NCBI RefSeq assembly: GCF_018603515.1
Contig: NZ_JACATN010000001.1
Coordinates: forward strand, 1,037,339 to 1,101,338
Direction of reading: 5' to 3'
Length of the DNA: 64,000 nt
DNA from: Zobellia barbeyronii
Lineage (GTDB): Bacteria; Bacteroidota; Bacteroidia; Flavobacteriales; Flavobacteriaceae
How positions within the stretch are numbered: position 1 is the first letter of the stretch; each line of letters begins with the position of its first letter. Below the pieces are notes generated by a model. That model worked only from the letters and a program-made list of their open reading frames with translations, searched no databases and was not told the DNA's origin. This document shows positions 63,976-64,000 of the stretch, piece after piece. The translations under genes and the position numbers were made by a program.

Positions 63976-64000
63976 AAGGCTATTGTCAAATTTAAAGAGA

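Overview
The window looks like the chromosome of a marine-type member of the Flavobacteriaceae (Bacteroidota). The evidence is the AT-rich sequence, Bacteroidota -7 boxes (TAnnTTTG) ahead of several genes, a type IX secretion C-terminal sorting domain, Tat-exported Gfo/Idh/MocA and TIM-barrel sugar enzymes, a secreted GH2 beta-galactosidase and TPR-AraC/LytS-LytTR regulators. The genus (Maribacter- or Zobellia-like) is only a guess. No rRNA, tRNA, CRISPR array, transposase or integrase was recognised.

Layout. 1-24.9 kb is mostly housekeeping: TraB/GumN protein (cut by the left edge), MscS channel, ferrochelatase, MATE exporter, alpha/beta hydrolase, EcsC, HemJ-like protein, NtrY-like kinase, enoyl-CoA hydratase, radical SAM protein, hyaluronan-synthase-like glycosyltransferase, Gfo/Idh/MocA, HD hydrolase, PlsC-type acyltransferase, bacilliredoxin, TerB-DnaJ protein, HupE, dCMP deaminase, S41 protease, MarC and DUF3109. 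24.9-34.8 kb holds a LytS/LytTR two-component pair, a 21-bp-periodic direct repeat beside it, and a run of small secreted, lipoprotein and surface genes ending in a T9SS substrate and a fibre-like protein. 35.1-38.7 kb is nrdB-nrdA.

39.5-56.2 kb is a sugar-oxidation region: two paralogous GMC oxidoreductases (one with a gluconate-2-dehydrogenase subunit-3 partner), three TIM-barrel isomerase/epimerase-like proteins, a Gfo/Idh/MocA enzyme, an MFS permease, a DUF1080 lipoprotein and a GH2 beta-galactosidase. The content fits glycoside breakdown through 3-keto-sugar intermediates.

56.2-64 kb is the most unusual part. A TolC-family gene is preceded by a two-cysteine double-glycine-leader peptide and is divergent from a membrane-anchored TPR-AraC regulator. 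Next come two GG-leader peptides, a small HTH protein that itself ends in a leader-like Asn-Gly-Gly motif, and a terminator. Three tandem modules follow, each a GTCTCA-N5-TGAGAC dyad exactly 10 nt upstream of a -7-like box. Downstream is a dense array of about a dozen tiny GG-type leader peptides with unrelated cores, several of them decayed, running to the right edge. Most cores lack cysteine. The simplest reading is a multi-peptide bacteriocin or signal-peptide locus, with a processing/export ABC transporter expected just outside the window.
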